In this document: positions 1 through 8,899 of the stretch, in pieces
Layout of the letters: the number at the start of each line of letters is the position of its first letter
Numbering within the stretch: the first letter of the stretch is position 1
Assembly: GCA_003550275.1 (NCBI GenBank)
Contig: QXCW01000002.1
Span: forward strand, 3,223,501 to 3,287,500
Reading direction: 5' to 3'
Length of the DNA: 64,000 nucleotides
Source: Flavobacteriaceae bacterium MAR_2010_72
Lineage (GTDB): Bacteria > Bacteroidota > Bacteroidia > Flavobacteriales > Flavobacteriaceae
Program-made: the position numbers and the translations under genes
The notes under the pieces: generated by a model
The model's input: the letters and a program-made list of their open reading frames with translations, nothing else
Databases searched by the model: none
Told to the model about the DNA's origin: nothing

Positions 1-1499
1 GTATTTGTTTGGCGTCTCATATAAACTTTCCAAGCATCAGAGCCCGACTCGCGCCCACCGCCTGTTTCCTTTTCACCACCAAAAGCACCGCCGATTTCAG
101 CTCCAGAAGTTCCTATATTAACGTTTGCAATACCGCAATCAGAACCTGCAACAGAAAGAAAGCGTTCAGCTTCACGTAAATTATTCGTCATAATGGCCGA
201 TGATAAGCCTTGTGCTACTTCGTTTTGTATATCGATGCCATTTTGAACATCTCCTGAATATTTCAATAAATATAACACTGGAGCAAAGGTTTCATGCTGA
301 ACGATTTCAAAATGTGGTTGTGCTTCTGCAATTGCAGGTTTCACATAACATCCACTTTCATAACCTCCCCCAGAAAGCACACCTCCCTCAACTACGATTG
401 AACCCCCTTCTTCTACGACTTTAGTTAATGCATTTTGATACATTTTAACCGCATCTGTATCAATTAAAGGACCAACGTGGTTGTTTTCGTTAAGTGGATT
501 TCCTATTCGTAATTGCCCATAAGCATCAACAATCGCGTTTTTCACTTTATCATAAATACTTTCGTGAATAATTAAACGTCGTGTAGAGGTACAACGTTGC
601 CCACAAGTACCAACAGCGCCAAAAACTGCACCGATAACCGTCATTTTAATATCCGCATCCGGAGTAACAATAATGGCATTATTCCCGCCTAGTTCTAATA
701 ATGATTTCCCTAATCGTCCTGCGACTTCTTGAGCCACTATTTTACCCATTCTGGTGGATCCGGTTGCAGAGACTAATGGAATACGTTTGTCCTTGGTCAT
801 AAATTCTCCGACCTTGTAATCGCCATTGATTAAACAAGAAATTCCTTCTGGTAAATTATTAGCAGCAAATACTTCGGCAGCAATATTCTGGCAGGCAATA
901 CCACAAAGTGGTGTTTTTTCTGAAGGCTTCCAAACACAAACGTCCCCACAAATCCAAGCCAAAGCCGTATTCCAAGCCCAAACAGCAACAGGGAAATTAA
1001 ATGCCGAAATGATGCCTACAACTCCTAATGGATGGTATTGCTCATACATTCTATGCCCTGGGCGTTCAGAGTGCATCGTTAGTCCATGTAATTGTCTTGA
1101 TAAACCAACCGCAAAGTCGCAGATATCTATCATTTCTTGAACCTCTCCCAAGCCTTCTTGATAACTTTTACCCATTTCATAGGATACTAATTTGCCAAGT
1201 GCTTCCTTCTTTTCGCGGAGTTTATCTCCAAACTGTCGCACTATTTCACCTCGCTGTGGAGCTGGCATTGTTCGCCAAGTTTTGAATGCAGTAGTCGCAG
1301 CTTCCATGACACGATTAAAATCGTCTTTGGTTGTTGATTTTACTTTCCCAATTATCTGACCATCTACTGGGGAATAGCTTTCCAGAATTTCTCCATTAGA
1401 AAACCATCTAGAACCTGTCGAAGTCCCTTCATTAAGAGATTGAACACCTAAAGTTTTCAAAGCCTTTTCTATTCCGAAATTATCAATAACGACCTGCAT
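1..1499 (-). CDS. amaB: ALDH7-family aldehyde dehydrogenase (piperideine-6-carboxylate / aminoadipate-semialdehyde type), 3' end cut by window
   Basis: Reading leftward from the ATG at 1499, 499 codons stay open to the window edge, so only about 10-15 C-terminal residues are missing compared with the family's ~510. The sequence resembles antiquitin (ALDH7): it has the SERPGH segment, FNFPVAVWAWN, LELGGNNAI with general base Glu269, GQRCTS with nucleophile Cys303, and GGAFGGEKETGGGRESG near the end. ALDH7 enzymes oxidise alpha-aminoadipate semialdehyde (piperideine-6-carboxylate) to alpha-aminoadipate with NAD, in lysine catabolism. The family call is firm; the substrate is inferred. It is cytoplasmic, transcribed alone, and has a promoter-like sequence about 40 nt upstream. 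Confidence 0.9.
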   Translation of the reverse strand, partial: MQVVIDNFGIEKALKTLGVQSLNEGTSTGSRWFSNGEILESYSPVDGQIIGKVKSTTKDDFNRVMEAATTAFKTWRTMPAPQRGEIVRQFGDKLREKKEALGKLVSYEMGKSYQEGLGEVQEMIDICDFAVGLSRQLHGLTMHSERPGHRMYEQYHPLGVVGIISAFNFPVAVWAWNTALAWICGDVCVWKPSEKTPLCGIACQNIAAEVFAANNLPEGISCLINGDYKVGEFMTKDKRIPLVSATGSTRMGKIVAQEVAGRLGKSLLELGGNNAIIVTPDADIKMTVIGAVFGAVGTCGQRCTSTRRLIIHESIYDKVKNAIVDAYGQLRIGNPLNENNHVGPLIDTDAVKMYQNALTKVVEEGGSIVVEGGVLSGGGYESGCYVKPAIAEAQPHFEIVQHETFAPVLYLLKYSGDVQNGIDIQNEVAQGLSSAIMTNNLREAERFLSVAGSDCGIANVNIGTSGAEIGGAFGGEKETGGGRESGSDAWKVYMRRQTN

Positions 1500-1535
1500 A
1501 TTTCTATATTTTTTGCGAATTATTAAATTTTGACG

Positions 1536-1570
1536 CAAAGGTACTAATAAATTGTCGCTTTTGTGTCAAA
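1536..1570 (-). promoter_or_regulatory. Bacteroidota-type promoter for the aldehyde dehydrogenase
   Basis: On the minus strand TTTG (1570-1567) is followed by 23 nt and TACCTTTG (1543-1536). This fits the Bacteroidota sigma-factor consensus TTTG/TTG-N17-23-TAnnTTTG. It lies 37 nt upstream of the ATG at 1499. Confidence 0.6.
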
Positions 1571-1619
1571 CTTAATTTACAAATAGTGTAACTTTAAACC
1601 AGAAATTAATCTGATTAAA

Positions 1620-2693
1620 ATGAAAAAACTTTCACTTCTACTTCTTCTTTCTTTTGTCTTGTTATCTTGTAAAAATGAAAAAGAACTTGCGTTGTCCAAT
1701 GATAACTCAAAAGCAATCGATAGTATCCAACCAAAAGCAAATGATTTTGCGATAATTATCCATGGTGGTGCGGGGACCATCCTGAAAAAGAATATGACAC
1801 CCGAAATGGAAGCTGCTTATAAGGCTACTTTAGAGGAAGCGATCCGTGTTGGCTATAGTATTTTAAAAAATGGAGGCAGCAGCCTTGATGCTGTTGAAAA
1901 AACCATCAATGTTATGGAAGATTCTCCATTATTTAACGCAGGCAAGGGTGCGGTATTTACAAACGAAGGAACTAATGAATTAGATGCTTCCATCATGGAT
2001 GGAAAAACGCTCAATGCCGGAGCATCAGCTGGTACCACAACTGTTAGAAACCCTATTAATTTGGCTAGGGCTGTCATGGAGCGTTCAGAACATGTTATGT
2101 TGTCTGGGAAAGGCGCCGAAATCTTTGCCAAAGAGCAGGGTTTGCAACTTGTTGACCAAGGCTATTTCTATACTGAAAACAGATATAAATCTTTACAAAA
2201 AATAAAAGACTCTGAAAAAACGGAGTTGGATCACGATGATAAACAGGTTTTTTATGATCCAAACATCAAAGATTCAAAATTTGGAACAGTAGGGTGTGCG
2301 GCCCTTGATAAAAACGGGAATGTAGCTGCGGGGACTTCTACTGGAGGAATGACCAATAAGCGTTGGGGACGCATAGGCGATGCGCCAATAATTGGTGCTG
2401 GAACTTATGCTAATAATGCTACCTGTGCGGTATCAAGTACTGGATGGGGAGAATACTTTATTCGAGGTATGGTCGCCTATGATATTTCGGCACTAATGGA
2501 TTATAAAGGACTAACTTTAGAAGCTGCGGCTAAAGAGGTTATTCAAACAAAATTAACTACTTTAGGCGGTACAGGAGGTATTGTTGCTGTTGATAAAAAT
2601 GGTAATTTGGTGGCCGAGTTTAATACTGCTGGTATGTACAGAGCTTCAATGAATGATAAGGGTGAGTTAACCATCGGGATTTATAAGGAGTAA
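1620..2693 (+). CDS. Isoaspartyl peptidase / L-asparaginase (Ntn-hydrolase), lipoprotein
   Basis: A 357-aa plant-type asparaginase. Residues 1-17 are a lipoprotein signal (LLSC, acylated Cys17), so the protein is exported and membrane-anchored. IIHGGAG at 46-52 opens the Ntn fold. GTVG at 222-225 supplies Thr223, which in this family becomes the N-terminal nucleophile after autocleavage. STGGMTNKRWGRIGDAP follows as the substrate loop. The family hydrolyses beta-aspartyl peptides and asparagine. Length, motifs and order are complete, so it should be active. It is the first gene of a rightward group; the next start is 20 bp beyond its stop. Confidence 0.93.
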   Translation: MKKLSLLLLLSFVLLSCKNEKELALSNDNSKAIDSIQPKANDFAIIIHGGAGTILKKNMTPEMEAAYKATLEEAIRVGYSILKNGGSSLDAVEKTINVMEDSPLFNAGKGAVFTNEGTNELDASIMDGKTLNAGASAGTTTVRNPINLARAVMERSEHVMLSGKGAEIFAKEQGLQLVDQGYFYTENRYKSLQKIKDSEKTELDHDDKQVFYDPNIKDSKFGTVGCAALDKNGNVAAGTSTGGMTNKRWGRIGDAPIIGAGTYANNATCAVSSTGWGEYFIRGMVAYDISALMDYKGLTLEAAAKEVIQTKLTTLGGTGGIVAVDKNGNLVAEFNTAGMYRASMNDKGELTIGIYKE

Positions 2694-2712
2694 CCATTAA
2701 TAATTATTTATC

Positions 2713-3435
2713 TTGAAGGCTAGAGATATTTTAAAACAGGTAAAACATAGGCCTTTTGGTTACCCAACAAGGCCTTGGAAATTCTATCAAGAATGGAATA
2801 AAGCCGTTTTTTTTCACTGGGAAATTGATCCAAACTCAATACGGCCACTAATTCCAAAAGAATTAGAATTAGATGTTATTGACGGAAAAACATGGATTAG
2901 TCTTGTGGCTTTTGACATGAATCATATTGGTATTAGGAGTATTTTGAAAATCCCACATACGTCAGACTTCCATGAGATCAATATTAGAACTTACGTTAAG
3001 TTTAAAAATAAACCCGGTGTTTATTTTTTAAGTATGGAAGGTAGCAAACGGTCATCATGTAGAGTTTTAAAAACTTTGTCTAGATTTCCATACCGCTATT
3101 CTAAAATGAAGCGATCTGAAACTAATTATTCGTCTTTTAATCGAAAACTTGACAATTTATTCCACGCCAGCTATACATCATATAATCAACCAATTGTAAA
3201 AGATAAAACTGATATTTGGTTAACAGAACGCTATGCTGTATTTCAGGATTATAAAAAGAATATTATTGAATATGATGTGCATCATTTAGAATGGCCTTTA
3301 AATAACCTTCACCTTGACAATTTAGAAATTAACTATCCTAAATTTAATTCCTTTTTAAAGAATCAGCCGCAACGGGTTCATTATTCTCCAGGAGTTAAGG
3401 TTTTAACTTGGAGTAAAAAAAGGCATAGAATATGA
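2713..3435 (+). CDS. DUF2071 (YqjF-like) protein of unknown function
   Basis: A 240-aa protein of the DUF2071/YqjF family, recognised from the N-terminal WNKAVFFHWEIDP, the LIPKELELDVIDGKTWISLV strand pattern and the INIRTYVKF segment. No biochemical role is established for the family. The only plausible start is TTG at 2713, because an in-frame stop lies at 2701 and the next ATG falls inside the conserved domain. It has no signal peptide or membrane segment. It overlaps the next gene by 4 bp (ATGA), which suggests translational coupling. Confidence 0.8.
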   Translation: MKARDILKQVKHRPFGYPTRPWKFYQEWNKAVFFHWEIDPNSIRPLIPKELELDVIDGKTWISLVAFDMNHIGIRSILKIPHTSDFHEINIRTYVKFKNKPGVYFLSMEGSKRSSCRVLKTLSRFPYRYSKMKRSETNYSSFNRKLDNLFHASYTSYNQPIVKDKTDIWLTERYAVFQDYKKNIIEYDVHHLEWPLNNLHLDNLEINYPKFNSFLKNQPQRVHYSPGVKVLTWSKKRHRI

Positions 3436-3752
3436 ATTCAAAATTTAAATCGTATTATGCGGTTATTTTTACTTCAATACAAAAAAAGAACATTGAGGGC
3501 TATGCCGAAATGGCAAATAAAATGGAAGAACTTGCCAAAAAACAATTTGGATATTTAGGCATAGATAGCTCAAAAAGTGATATTGGTATAACCGTAAGTT
3601 ACTGGGAAAGTTTAGAAGCTATTAAAAATTGGAAGCAGCAGACAGAGCATCTTGAAGCTCAACAGCAAGGAAGAACTAAATGGTATAGTTGGTATAAGGT
3701 AAGAATATGCAAGGTTGAACGTGAGTATGAGTTTTCTTCAATAGACAATTAA
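3432..3752 (+). CDS. Antibiotic biosynthesis monooxygenase (ABM) domain protein
   Basis: A 106-aa dimeric alpha/beta-barrel-type protein. It has the ABM pattern: YYAVIFTSI, then MANKMEELAKKQFGYLGIDS, then ITVSYWESLEAIKNWKQ, close to Bacillus YqjZ. ABM proteins include small monooxygenases and heme-degrading enzymes, but many have no known reaction and no substrate can be named here. The ATG at 3432 overlaps the stop of the DUF2071 gene. In Bacillus subtilis the counterparts also carry neighbouring yqj names, so the pairing may be functional (inference). Confidence 0.75.
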   Translation: MNSKFKSYYAVIFTSIQKKNIEGYAEMANKMEELAKKQFGYLGIDSSKSDIGITVSYWESLEAIKNWKQQTEHLEAQQQGRTKWYSWYKVRICKVEREYEFSSIDN

Positions 3753-3793
3753 AATCATTACATTTGTGATACTAACTTTATCAAAAAATAACC

Positions 3794-4237
3794 ATGTACG
3801 AAACCGTTAAATTTTTGCACTCTTATTGGGCTTATCTGGTATTAATCATGCTGGTCATCGCCACTTTTAACGCCTTAATCAAATACTTTGGTAACAAAGA
3901 GTTTGGTGCGTTCGATTTTAGAATTTCACTGTTCACACTCATTGTTTCCCATATTCAGTTACTTATTGGTATCGTGTTGTTTTTTGCGGCTGATTATTTA
4001 ACTGTTATAAGTAATCTAGGAATGGGTGAAGTTATGAAAAACTCTCTTTTGCGTTCCAATATCATCGAGCATCCTTTAACCATGATAATTGCATTAGTAT
4101 TCATCACCATGGGGTATTCGAAGCATAAAAAGAAACTTACCTCTAAACCAAAGTTTAAATTATTGGCCATATTTTATACAATGGCTTTAATTTTGATATT
4201 GGCAAAAATACCATGGCAAATATGGTTGACTAAATAA
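3794..4237 (+). CDS. Small four-helix membrane protein, function unknown
   Basis: 147 residues with four hydrophobic stretches, roughly 10-27, 44-68, 91-108 and 123-142, separated by short charged loops. Three membrane-edge histidines (His9, His53, His93) would suit heme b binding. I recall similar flavobacterial proteins being labelled cytochrome-like, but nothing here proves that. It is followed at once by a strong terminator. A TACATTTG -7-like box at 3759-3766 suggests its own promoter, although no clear -33 element is present. Confidence 0.7.
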   Translation: MYETVKFLHSYWAYLVLIMLVIATFNALIKYFGNKEFGAFDFRISLFTLIVSHIQLLIGIVLFFAADYLTVISNLGMGEVMKNSLLRSNIIEHPLTMIIALVFITMGYSKHKKKLTSKPKFKLLAIFYTMALILILAKIPWQIWLTK

Positions 4238-4267
4238 CAAAAGAGGCTCCAAATGGAGCCTCTTTTG
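4238..4267. terminator. Bidirectional rho-independent terminator
   Basis: A 13-bp perfect stem (CAAAAGAGGCTCC / GGAGCCTCTTTTG) with an AAAT loop. A-rich and T-rich flanks make it usable from both sides, between the convergent genes ending at 4237 (+) and 4289 (-). Confidence 0.9.
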
Positions 4268-4288
4268 TTAAAAGTTATAGTGAAACAA

Positions 4289-5347
4289 TTAATTTCCAAC
4301 CATGGCTGCTCTTGGGCCTCCAGGTGCAAAAATTGCACGCATCCTATTTCGTTGACCGTCTGTAAACATATACATACATTGATCATAGGTGTAATCCATG
4401 TAATTCATAGTCATATCTGCAGACTTACAACTTACAGAAGGAAATGAAGGACACCCTCCATTAGACCCATCTGAATCTGGAGTGTCTAAAACGAAATCAT
4501 CTTGACGACATCTACCATCTCCCCAAATATGACGTAAATTCAAATAGTGACCAACTTCATGTGTTGTAGTTCTTCCTTGCCCATAAACTCCACTGGTTAT
4601 TCCAAAATAAGGTCCACCAACCACGATTCCGTCAGTAGATAAATTGCCGCCAGGAAATTGAGCATAACCTAAAATACCGCCTCCAATATTACACACCCAA
4701 ATGTTCAAATGCGTTTCTGGAGAAATTGGTGGGTATGCTGACTTTACAGAGTTGTTAGTCCCCCAAGACGATTTAGGATCATTATGTCTAAACGTTCCTG
4801 CTAATGTAAAATGAAAACCTGCATCTGTTGCATCGTTTGCAAAATTAGTACCGCTAGGAAGTAAATTTGTATTTGTATTTCTAAAGTCGGAGTTTAAAAC
4901 ATTTATTTGTGATTCAACTTGATCCTTTGAAATGACATTGTTATCAGGATAAACAATATGTACATATACAGGAATATCTATGATGCCAAGATTATCAGCA
5001 ATTGGAGCAACATCTACATCGGCATCTCCTGAATCTCCACCACCAGGTTTCCCACTACCACTAGGCTTACCTTTTGCTGCAATAAATTTTCTTGTATGAT
5101 ACTCAATATCGTACATCCTTTTTTCCAGCCCTGGATTTTCATTTAAATCTCGGTTAAGATTTACCATGGCATAACATGTTTTTGAGTTGTTTAATGATCT
5201 TCCGGACTCTTCAACGTCACTATCAGTATAAACATAAAAGTCGCTCATGTCGACTTCAGCATCTTGTTCTAACTTTTGATTTTGATCGCTCTCACATGAA
5301 GAAAACAGTAGGGCTAGGGTAGCCATACTAAAACATAATTTTTTCAT
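4289..5347 (-). CDS. Pappalysin-type M43 zinc metalloprotease, lipoprotein
   Basis: 352 residues. The N-terminus is a lipoprotein signal (LLFSSC, Cys18), followed by an acidic low-complexity stretch and a Gly/Ser/Pro-rich linker around 92-110. The catalytic domain runs from about 123 to the end: HEVGHYLNLRH at 263-273 gives the three zinc ligands and Glu264, and MNYMDYTYDQCMYMF is the Met-turn. M43 enzymes cleave secreted or surface proteins. With no C-terminal sorting domain, it is probably anchored by lipid to a membrane or the cell surface. The specific substrate is unknown. Confidence 0.88.
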   Translation of the reverse strand: MKKLCFSMATLALLFSSCESDQNQKLEQDAEVDMSDFYVYTDSDVEESGRSLNNSKTCYAMVNLNRDLNENPGLEKRMYDIEYHTRKFIAAKGKPSGSGKPGGGDSGDADVDVAPIADNLGIIDIPVYVHIVYPDNNVISKDQVESQINVLNSDFRNTNTNLLPSGTNFANDATDAGFHFTLAGTFRHNDPKSSWGTNNSVKSAYPPISPETHLNIWVCNIGGGILGYAQFPGGNLSTDGIVVGGPYFGITSGVYGQGRTTTHEVGHYLNLRHIWGDGRCRQDDFVLDTPDSDGSNGGCPSFPSVSCKSADMTMNYMDYTYDQCMYMFTDGQRNRMRAIFAPGGPRAAMVGN

Positions 5348-5432
5348 TTGTTTAAGATTTTAATTAAGATTTTGCCGAATATATAATTTTTTTAAGAAAA
5401 TTTTAACTTTTCGTAAAAAAACATATAATTTT

Positions 5433-5464
5433 TTCGATAAAGCGCAGTTGTTAGTTTTATCGAA
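5433..5464. repeat. 9-bp inverted repeat in the gap before the M43 gene
   Basis: TTCGATAAA (5433-5441) and TTTATCGAA (5456-5464) are exact inverted copies around a 14-nt loop. It lies about 85 nt upstream of the M43 start and 26 nt beyond the sufS stop. No T-run follows in either direction, so it does not look like a terminator; an operator or structured leader is possible. Confidence 0.5.
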
Positions 5465-5489
5465 TAGAAAAAAAGATTTAATAAAGAAT

Positions 5490-6704
5490 TTAGGAAAGCA
5501 TATTTTTGGCCTTTATAACACCATCAATCATACAATCAATTTCTTGAATGGTATTATAAAATGAAAATGAAGCTCTTACGGTTCCTGGAATTTCATAGAA
5601 GTCCATGATAGGTTGTGCGCAATGATGCCCGGTGCGAACTGCAATACCCATTTTGTCGAGAATTGTTCCGACATCATAAGGGTGAATACCTTCTAGATTA
5701 AATGAAACCACAGCCGTTTTTTGACTAGATGTGCCATAAATCTTTAGGCCCTCAATCTCTAGTAGTTTTCTTGTAGCGTATTCAAGCAGCTGGTGTTCAT
5801 AATTCGCAAGTGCAACAAAACCAATACTATTCATATAATCTAATGCCGCTCCAAATGCAATGCCACCACAAATATTAGGTGTTCCTGCTTCAAATTTGTG
5901 TGGTAAATCGGCATAAGTAGTTTTTTCAAAAGTCACTTCTGCAATCATTTCGCCACCTCCTTGATAAGGTGGCAATTTTCGTAGCCATTCTTCTTTACCA
6001 TATAGCATTCCGACACCTGTTGGACCACACATTTTATGAGCTGATGCTACATAAAAATCCACATCAAGATTTTGTACGTCAGGCTTAATATGTGGGCATG
6101 CCTGTGCGCCATCAATCAAAACAGCTGCTCCTGCCTTATGTGACTTTTCAATGATATAGGAAATTGGATTGATAGTTCCCAAAGCATTTGAAACATGGTT
6201 TACAAACACCAATTTTGTTTTGTTGGAAACCAGTTTGTCAAACTCGGCCATCACAAGCTCTCCCTCGAGATTCATTGGAATTACTTTCAATATTGCTCCA
6301 GTAGCCTCACATAACATTTGCCATGGGACAATGTTACTATGGTGTTCTAAAGCTGAAACCAAAACCTCATCACCATGCTTTAGAATAGATCCAAAACCAT
6401 GAGCTACCAAATTAATACCATGGGTAGTGCCAGAAGTTAAAATAATTTCATGGCTGTGTTTTGCGTTAAAATGATCTTTAATCTTTAAACGCGCCTCTTC
6501 GTATTTGTCCGTTGCTTCTTGACTTAAACTATGTACCCCTCTGTGGATATTGGCATTGTAATTACTATAATAATCAACAATAGCATCGATAACCTGTTTT
6601 GGCGTTTGAGAGGTTGCCGCATTGTCAAAATAAATCAAGGGTTTATTGTTGACTTTACGCGAAAGTATAGGAAAGTCTTGCCTTATACGTTGGACATTAA
6701 ACAT
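5490..6704 (-). CDS. sufS: Cysteine desulfurase SufS
   Basis: A 404-aa group II cysteine desulfurase that removes sulfur from cysteine for Fe-S cluster assembly. SAHKMCGPTG places the PLP-binding lysine at 224. RTGHHCAQP places the persulfide-forming Cys at 362. FDNAATSQTP and ANIHRGVHSLSQEAT are the usual N-terminal signatures. It is the last gene of the suf operon, 3 bp after sufD. No separate SufE-like sulfur acceptor is visible in the window. Confidence 0.97.
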   Translation of the reverse strand: MFNVQRIRQDFPILSRKVNNKPLIYFDNAATSQTPKQVIDAIVDYYSNYNANIHRGVHSLSQEATDKYEEARLKIKDHFNAKHSHEIILTSGTTHGINLVAHGFGSILKHGDEVLVSALEHHSNIVPWQMLCEATGAILKVIPMNLEGELVMAEFDKLVSNKTKLVFVNHVSNALGTINPISYIIEKSHKAGAAVLIDGAQACPHIKPDVQNLDVDFYVASAHKMCGPTGVGMLYGKEEWLRKLPPYQGGGEMIAEVTFEKTTYADLPHKFEAGTPNICGGIAFGAALDYMNSIGFVALANYEHQLLEYATRKLLEIEGLKIYGTSSQKTAVVSFNLEGIHPYDVGTILDKMGIAVRTGHHCAQPIMDFYEIPGTVRASFSFYNTIQEIDCMIDGVIKAKNMLS

Positions 6705-6707
6705 ACA

Positions 6708-8021
6708 TTACAAATCAAAACCAATTTTGACCCCTAATTTAGTGGCAATAATTTTCGTGATACGTTGCTTGATTTCTGGAATCTTTACAGAACTCAAAAC
6801 GTTATTACTAAATGCATACATTAGTAAGGCTTTTGCTTCTTTTTCGGGAATTCCGCGAGATCTCATATAAAACATAGCGCTTTCATCCAGCTGTCCAATG
6901 GTACAACCATGGGAACACTTTACATCATCCGCAAAAATTTCTAATTGAGGCTTTGTATTAATTGAAGCTTTGTCACTAATTAAAATATTGTTATTAGCCT
7001 GAAACGCATTGGTTTTTTGAGCTTCTTTGTTCACAATAACTTTACCGTTAAATACCCCAGTGGCAGAATCGCCAAAGATCCCTTTATAATCTTGGTGGCT
7101 TTCGCAATTAGGCTCTATATGATGCACTAAAGTGTTATGGTCTACATGTTGTTTGTTCCCAATTATAGTTACGCCTTTTAACGTAGAATCTATACGCTCT
7201 CCATTTTGGAAAAAATTAAGATTGTTTCGTGTCAGTTTACCACCAAACGAAAAGGTATGTACTGATGCAACACTTTCCTGTTTCTGATTAATAAAGGTAT
7301 TATCAATTAGCGAAGCATTTTCATTATCGTTTTGAACTTTATAATAGTCAACTATAGCTCTTTTATTGGCATAAATCTCGGTGACGCTATTGGTCAAAAC
7401 AGGGTTGTCCGTTAGACTTTGGTGGCGCTCAATAATTTGAACATGAGAATTCTCATCTACAACAATTAAATTACGAGGTTGTAACATTACTGCTGACTCA
7501 TTGCCTGTTGCAAAGTGAATAATCTGTATTGGTTTCTCAACCAATTTATTCTTAGGAATATGAATATATGCCCCTTCACTTGAAAACGCAGTGTTTAAAG
7601 ACGATAAACTGTCTTTAGTGGCTATTTTATTAAAATAGTTTTCAATAACTAATCGATACTTTGGTTTTGCGAGTGCTGCCGACATCAGGCAAACATCCAT
7701 ACTATCATGTGTGGTTTGTGACAGATGAGATGTGTATTTCCCATCAATAAATACTATTTTATAACTATCAATATCGTGAATGAAATACTTTTTTACATCA
7801 CTAAACTCCAAGGCATTTTCTTGCTTAGGGAAAACACTGTAATCATGTTTGAGAATTGTATTTAAAGAGGTGTATTTCCAAGCTTCTTCCTTTTTGGACG
7901 GAAACCCTTTTTCTTCAAACGTTTTTATGGCTTCACTTCTAACATCATGAATAGGCGAATCTACATCCACTTGGTTTTCGAATGCTAAAAATGAGGATAC
8001 TAATTTTTCTTTTAAATCCAT
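6708..8021 (-). CDS. sufD: Fe-S cluster assembly protein SufD
   Basis: 437 residues. The C-terminal half has the beta-helix core shared with SufB, including CSHGCTIGQLDE, which carries the conserved SufD histidine, and FYMRSRGIPEKEAKALLMYAF. The N-terminal part is the more variable helical domain seen in Bacteroidota SufD. SufD pairs with SufB and the ATPase SufC to form the scaffold. It is separated from sufC by 119 bp, the only sizeable gap inside the operon. Confidence 0.95.
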   Translation of the reverse strand: MDLKEKLVSSFLAFENQVDVDSPIHDVRSEAIKTFEEKGFPSKKEEAWKYTSLNTILKHDYSVFPKQENALEFSDVKKYFIHDIDSYKIVFIDGKYTSHLSQTTHDSMDVCLMSAALAKPKYRLVIENYFNKIATKDSLSSLNTAFSSEGAYIHIPKNKLVEKPIQIIHFATGNESAVMLQPRNLIVVDENSHVQIIERHQSLTDNPVLTNSVTEIYANKRAIVDYYKVQNDNENASLIDNTFINQKQESVASVHTFSFGGKLTRNNLNFFQNGERIDSTLKGVTIIGNKQHVDHNTLVHHIEPNCESHQDYKGIFGDSATGVFNGKVIVNKEAQKTNAFQANNNILISDKASINTKPQLEIFADDVKCSHGCTIGQLDESAMFYMRSRGIPEKEAKALLMYAFSNNVLSSVKIPEIKQRITKIIATKLGVKIGFDL

Positions 8022-8140
8022 TTTGTTCAGTTTTCAGTTTTTAGTCGCCGTGTTCAAGAGTTTTGAAAAAGCGATGAAAATCTGTATACTATATTAATTT
8101 ATTCCTTTCAGCTTTAGTGAGTGACTGAATACTGCCAACG

Positions 8141-8893
8141 TTACGCGTTCACTTCTTCCTTAATCCAATCATAGCCCTTTTCTTCAAGCTCATGCGCAAG
8201 TTCTTTGGTGCCTGATTTTACAATTTTTCCATTATGCAATACATGCACAAAATCTGGAACAATATAATCTAATAACCTTTGGTAATGGGTAATCACGATC
8301 ACCGCATTATCTTTACTTTTAAGTTTATTTACGCCGTTTGCTACAATTCTTAAGGCATCAATATCCAGTCCAGAATCGGTTTCATCGAGTATTGCCAATT
8401 TAGGTTCCAAAATTGCCATTTGAAAGATCTCATTTCGCTTCTTTTCTCCTCCAGAAAACCCTTCGTTAAGTGACCTTGATAAAAACTTTCTATCAATTTC
8501 TAAAAGTTCAGATTTTTCTCTGATGAGTTTTAGCATTTCATTGGCTGGCATATCTTCTAAACCTTTAGCTTTACGGGTTTCGTTAATAGCTGTTTTCATA
8601 AAATTCGTCACCGAAACTCCAGGAATTTCAACAGGATATTGAAATGACATAAATATGCCTTTATGAGCGCGTTCTTCAGCAGCTAATTCATCTATGTTTT
8701 CATTTTCAAAAAGGATTTCGCCTTCTTCCACATCATACTCTTCCTTTCCAGCTATAACTGCTGCCAAAGTGCTTTTTCCCGAACCATTTGGCCCCATGAT
8801 GGCATGTACTTCTCCAGCTTTTACCTCTAAATTTACGCCTCTTAAAATGGCTTTGTCCTCAACACTAGCGTGTAAATTGTTTATTTTTAACAT
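8141..8893 (-). CDS. sufC: Fe-S assembly ATPase SufC
   Basis: 250 residues, an ABC-type ATPase. Walker A GPNGSGKST lies at 34-42, the Q-loop near FQYPVEIPG, signature FSGGEKK at 146-152 and Walker B LAILDE at 166-171, followed by TDSGLDIDAL and the switch His in VITHYQRLL. These are all standard for SufC. It powers conformational change of the SufBCD scaffold in the cytoplasm. It lies 6 bp after a lipoprotein gene that interrupts the usual sufB-sufC order. Confidence 0.97.
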   Translation of the reverse strand: MLKINNLHASVEDKAILRGVNLEVKAGEVHAIMGPNGSGKSTLAAVIAGKEEYDVEEGEILFENENIDELAAEERAHKGIFMSFQYPVEIPGVSVTNFMKTAINETRKAKGLEDMPANEMLKLIREKSELLEIDRKFLSRSLNEGFSGGEKKRNEIFQMAILEPKLAILDETDSGLDIDALRIVANGVNKLKSKDNAVIVITHYQRLLDYIVPDFVHVLHNGKIVKSGTKELAHELEEKGYDWIKEEVNA

Positions 8894-8899
8894 ACGTAC

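Noticed and set aside
826-1140. 104-codon plus-strand frame inside the aldehyde dehydrogenase
   Set aside because: Antisense shadow of a well-conserved enzyme; Gln/Thr-rich product without any family.
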